Source of the DNA: Ganoderma boninense
Taxonomy: Eukaryota; Basidiomycota; Agaricomycetes; Polyporales; Polyporaceae
Length of the DNA stretch: 64,000 bases
Reading direction: 5' to 3'
NCBI GenBank assembly: GCA_002900995.3
Contig: CM035313.1
Coordinates: forward strand, 1,984,001-2,048,000
Of the stretch, positions 61,375 through 64,000 are shown piece after piece. Each line of letters begins with the position of its first letter. Within the stretch, counting starts at the first letter, position 1. The position numbers and the translations under genes were made by a program. The notes beneath the pieces were generated by a model. That model made no database searches. It was not told the DNA's origin and saw only the letters and a program-made list of their open reading frames with translations.

Positions 61375-61620
61375 CTAATACTCTCCCTTGGGGTGGGAAA
61401 GAAGGAATAAGGTCTCGCATGAGACCTCGGCACTGTCCTCGATGATCTTCAGGTATGCGGGGTTCTTGTACTCCAAAGGTAACGACAACAAACCCGAATG
61501 AAATCATCTGCACTCACAGGCTTCCGCCAGGACACCATGAAGACCGGGCGATGGTGGCGCCTCAGGTGGAGGAAGATGCAATGCATCCGACATGATCGAA
61601 GACGCTAGCTCTTGTGCCTC
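61375..61620 (-). CDS. Possible small two-exon gene, unidentified (approximate 5' end)
   Basis: A minus-strand exon 61470-61375 encodes YKNPAYLKIIEDSAEVSCET and eleven more residues before TAG. Across an intron with borders GTGAGT and TTGGAG it joins in phase to an upstream frame ending RPVFMVSWRKP that opens at an ATG near 61590. The product would be about 54 residues, or longer if more exons exist upstream. The sequence reads like real protein, but I do not recognise it and the model is tentative. Confidence 0.3.
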
Positions 61621-62141
61621 GAGGGCATGATGGTGATGCACCTTGGATGCTTCAATCGCAATAATCGAAAAATGGGAGGGGCAAGGAGAGGAGACTGCCG
61701 CTTTGAGAGTTAGAACTTAGAGGACGAGGACGAGATGTCCGACATGGCCGCCGAGTGTCGCCATCTGGGTGGGAGGAGATGGCTGCGGAGGGAAAAGGGG
61801 AGGCCGATCTTGTTGGAGAGGGTGCGATTGGTGTGGAGTTGGCTGGTCGTGGGCGGGAGCTTGCCTTGGAAACAGGCTGGGTGGTGGGACAGACGGGTGT
61901 CAAGGGCAGGAGAGGGGACGTGGGAGCGGACAAGGCGGACGGCGTCAGACTGGCACGACAAGCAGCGGCATTTTACGTAAGGGCGTAATTGACCCAAATG
62001 AGGCAATAATCCGCCACCAGACTCGCCGGTGCGCAACGTCCCCAGCATTTCAGTCTCTCCCTCGTCCCTCCCGTCCGCCGACCCTCTCCTCTCCCGCCCC
62101 CGCTGCTGTCGTCGGGGCACTCAAGGCAGCATAGCCCGCAC
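61621..62141. other. Promoter region of the adenylate cyclase gene
   Basis: The leader before 62142 is C/T-rich. Several open frames on both strands are GC-rich shadows. Any upstream exon of the small minus-strand gene would lie here. Confidence 0.4.
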
Positions 62142-64000
62142 ATGCCGAATCCCGTCTCTCCCTCTTCATCCCCGACCTCTCTCCCCCTCCAAGGCCCGCA
62201 CAACATGCAGACCGATTCTTACCATAACACATATCCCACTTCCATCCGCATATCAAGGGATCTCTCCAGCAGCTCTCATGACCAAGACCTTGTCGACCAT
62301 GAATCCCTGTCGACCCTCACCTTGACCGACGATTCAAACCTCGCGGAGATTGCCCCATGGGCACTAGGTTCAGAACCAGTACGTATCTTCTTTGCACTAT
62401 CTACAACTCTAGGCAGTGTTGGAAGTTTGTGTGCGGGGTGCGGCGAGGGGCGGATATGGTCAGAGATCTAGGTGTTGGAGTTCCACATTCGCCTTTGTCG
62501 GCGATGTTCCGCCTTCGCAGTTTCCCTTTGGCTCTGCGCTCAGCTTCTCCCCTTGAATACAACTGACCGGAGATTGGAGTCAATGCCGATGTGTTTTTGG
62601 CGAGCTTTACCTCAGAACCGCTCAGATGAATCGGGGGAGAACGCGTTTGGGCTGAGGAGTGCGTGTATGTCCCAAGACACCATTTCTCCCCCCCCCCCGC
62701 CAGTCGTTGTCTCGTCACAGAGGACCAAATCTTTTGTCTTCTTTATGTGTCTCTGTGCAGCTTTACTGGATGGCTCACGCGTCCTTCATTTTTATAGCCC
62801 ACCCCTCCCCCAAAGACGTCCTCCCATCGCTTTGGCTTCTCGCACAAACCTTCATTCAACTCCTTCACTCCGCCTCGTCATTCGGGTCCTTCGACCATCA
62901 GTGTCTCTACCACCTCTACTGCCCGCCCATCGGAGACGTTTAGCATACATTCTGCGGAGTCCAACCGCACGACAGAGTCACGCAAGAAGCCTTTGTTAAA
63001 CCCACTCAGTTTCATGAAGAGCAAGAGATCTCGAAGCCGCCTGCGCTCAGATCCTCCACTCGCGGATCCTCCTCCCCCAATCCCATCCCCAGGTCTCTCA
63101 TTCCATCCTACCCCTACCCCAACGACGCCATATGGCCCAAACTTTTCTTCCACTAAACGGAAGAAGAAGACTTACCTGACGCCTCCACCACCTCCCCCAA
63201 AGGAGAACGTGTACGCTTTGGACACGAATCTCAACGAGATGGATGGTATCATCGACCTCTCTGTGCTTCCCGCGACGGACAAGGTGGACAACAGTTCCCC
63301 TGGGAGCGGGTTTGAGTCATCCTTACACTCGGGCTCGGACGTGTCTTCGATGCACGTAGGCTCCGTGACCACGTCACACCACAGCATCTTTAGCAATCCG
63401 TTTCTACCTAGTGCTAGCCAGCGGCGGCTCGCACCAGGGGCCTTGGCGTATGACGGCCGAAGGATATCCCCGAAGGCTCGCGTAACGCATGCATATCCTG
63501 ACGCGGATTCACCATCATGGACAGCCCCAGAAAGCTGGGCTGTGGAGAAGGAGGGCGAGGATCCTACCGCGCCATATTCGTCGTCGGACGAGAGCGCGCG
63601 CGGGAAGTCGGGACGGAAGCGGCGAAAGCGGCCGCCGGGCAATAAGACGCTATATAATGTCCGGATATACCGCGCGAACAACTCATACCACGTCGTGCAG
63701 TGCGGTCTCGACGTGACTGTCGCACAGCTAACGCCACAGCTGAACAAGAAGCTGCTGCTGGACCCCGGGGTGGAGCCACATAGGCTGCACTTGAAGGAGA
63801 GAGGCAGAGGTGCGAATAATGAACATTGTAGAACGAACTTGATCGTTGACCGTTTGATACCCACAGAACGCGTGCTTGCGCCCACAGAGCGTCCTGCTGA
63901 CATTGTCCGTAGACGACTGGAGCAGGCGGGGTATGACATCGCCGATGGGTTGGACAGCCTTGGGGCAGAGGACATACAGTTCCTTCTCAAGTTTGTCTAT
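62142..64000 (+). CDS. CYR1: Adenylate cyclase, N-terminal part (runs off the window)
   Basis: Exons 62142-62378, 62798-63809 and 63867-64000 give the first 461 residues. The long N-terminus is Ser/Pro-rich with basic clusters (KSRKKPLL-like, SGRKRRKRPPG). It then enters a Ras-association domain: TLYNVRIYRANNSYHVV, LDVTVAQLTPQLNKKLLLD, RLHLKERGRERVLAPTERPA and EQAGYDIADGLDSLGAED, which matches fungal adenylate cyclases closely. Leucine-rich repeats, a PP2C-like domain and the catalytic domain should follow beyond the right edge. The enzyme makes cAMP at the plasma membrane under Ras and G-alpha control. Intron 1 (62379-62797) is 419 nt, and an undetected small exon inside it is possible. Identity rests on the RA domain. 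Confidence 0.9.

Overview
The window is nuclear DNA from a filamentous basidiomycete, most likely an Agaricomycete. Genes are dense, lie on both strands and are cut by many short introns of about 50-65 nt with GT-AG borders and a few GC-AG borders. Exons are often tiny. A kinase-like protein family that I associate with mushroom-forming fungi supports the placement (recalled, not searched). There is no operon logic, phage, plasmid, CRISPR array or recognisable transposon. Most gene models below were spliced by hand from the sequence; in nearly all of them the exon lengths sum to an exact reading frame.

Layout, left to right. 1-19 kb: a conserved protein of unknown function; a 74-residue I9-type proteinase inhibitor (minus) divergent from a MAG1-type DNA-3-methyladenine glycosylase; a PAS-kinase-type Ser/Thr kinase without a PAS domain; the complex I subunit NDUFS7; and a large, mostly disordered conserved fungal protein. 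19-27 kb (minus): the choline-transporter-like protein PNS1 in 18 exons, a PTC1-type PP2C phosphatase, and a fungal kinase-like protein. 27-32 kb (plus): a polo-kinase-4-like protein that has lost catalytic residues, and a BZW/5MP eIF5-mimic protein. 32-49 kb (minus): a Zn2Cys6 transcription factor, an auxin-efflux-carrier-family membrane protein, and a very large ZNFX1/Hrr1-type helicase with CCCH and NFX1-type zinc fingers. 49-60 kb: ETF alpha (plus), an FAD-dependent monooxygenase and RRP12 (minus), the glycerol-3-phosphate acyltransferase SCT1/GPT2 (plus), and a four-helix membrane protein (minus). 60-64 kb: a tRNA-His gene with a short intron and, running off the right edge, the N-terminal part of adenylate cyclase up to its Ras-association domain.

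The genes are mostly core housekeeping and signalling functions: respiration (NDUFS7, ETF alpha), lipid synthesis (SCT1), ribosome biogenesis (RRP12), translation (BZW, tRNA-His), DNA repair (MAG1), RNA-silencing-type helicase (ZNFX1), cAMP signalling (CYR1) and dephosphorylation (PTC1). They do not form one pathway. I found no clearly new multi-gene system. The most unusual single observations are the PLK4-like pseudokinase, a spliced reading frame that overlaps the PP2C stop codon out of frame, and a cluster of splicing oddities (a 7-nt exon, a Walker A motif on its own 19-nt exon, three GC-AG introns, and four stop-free introns of 3n length).
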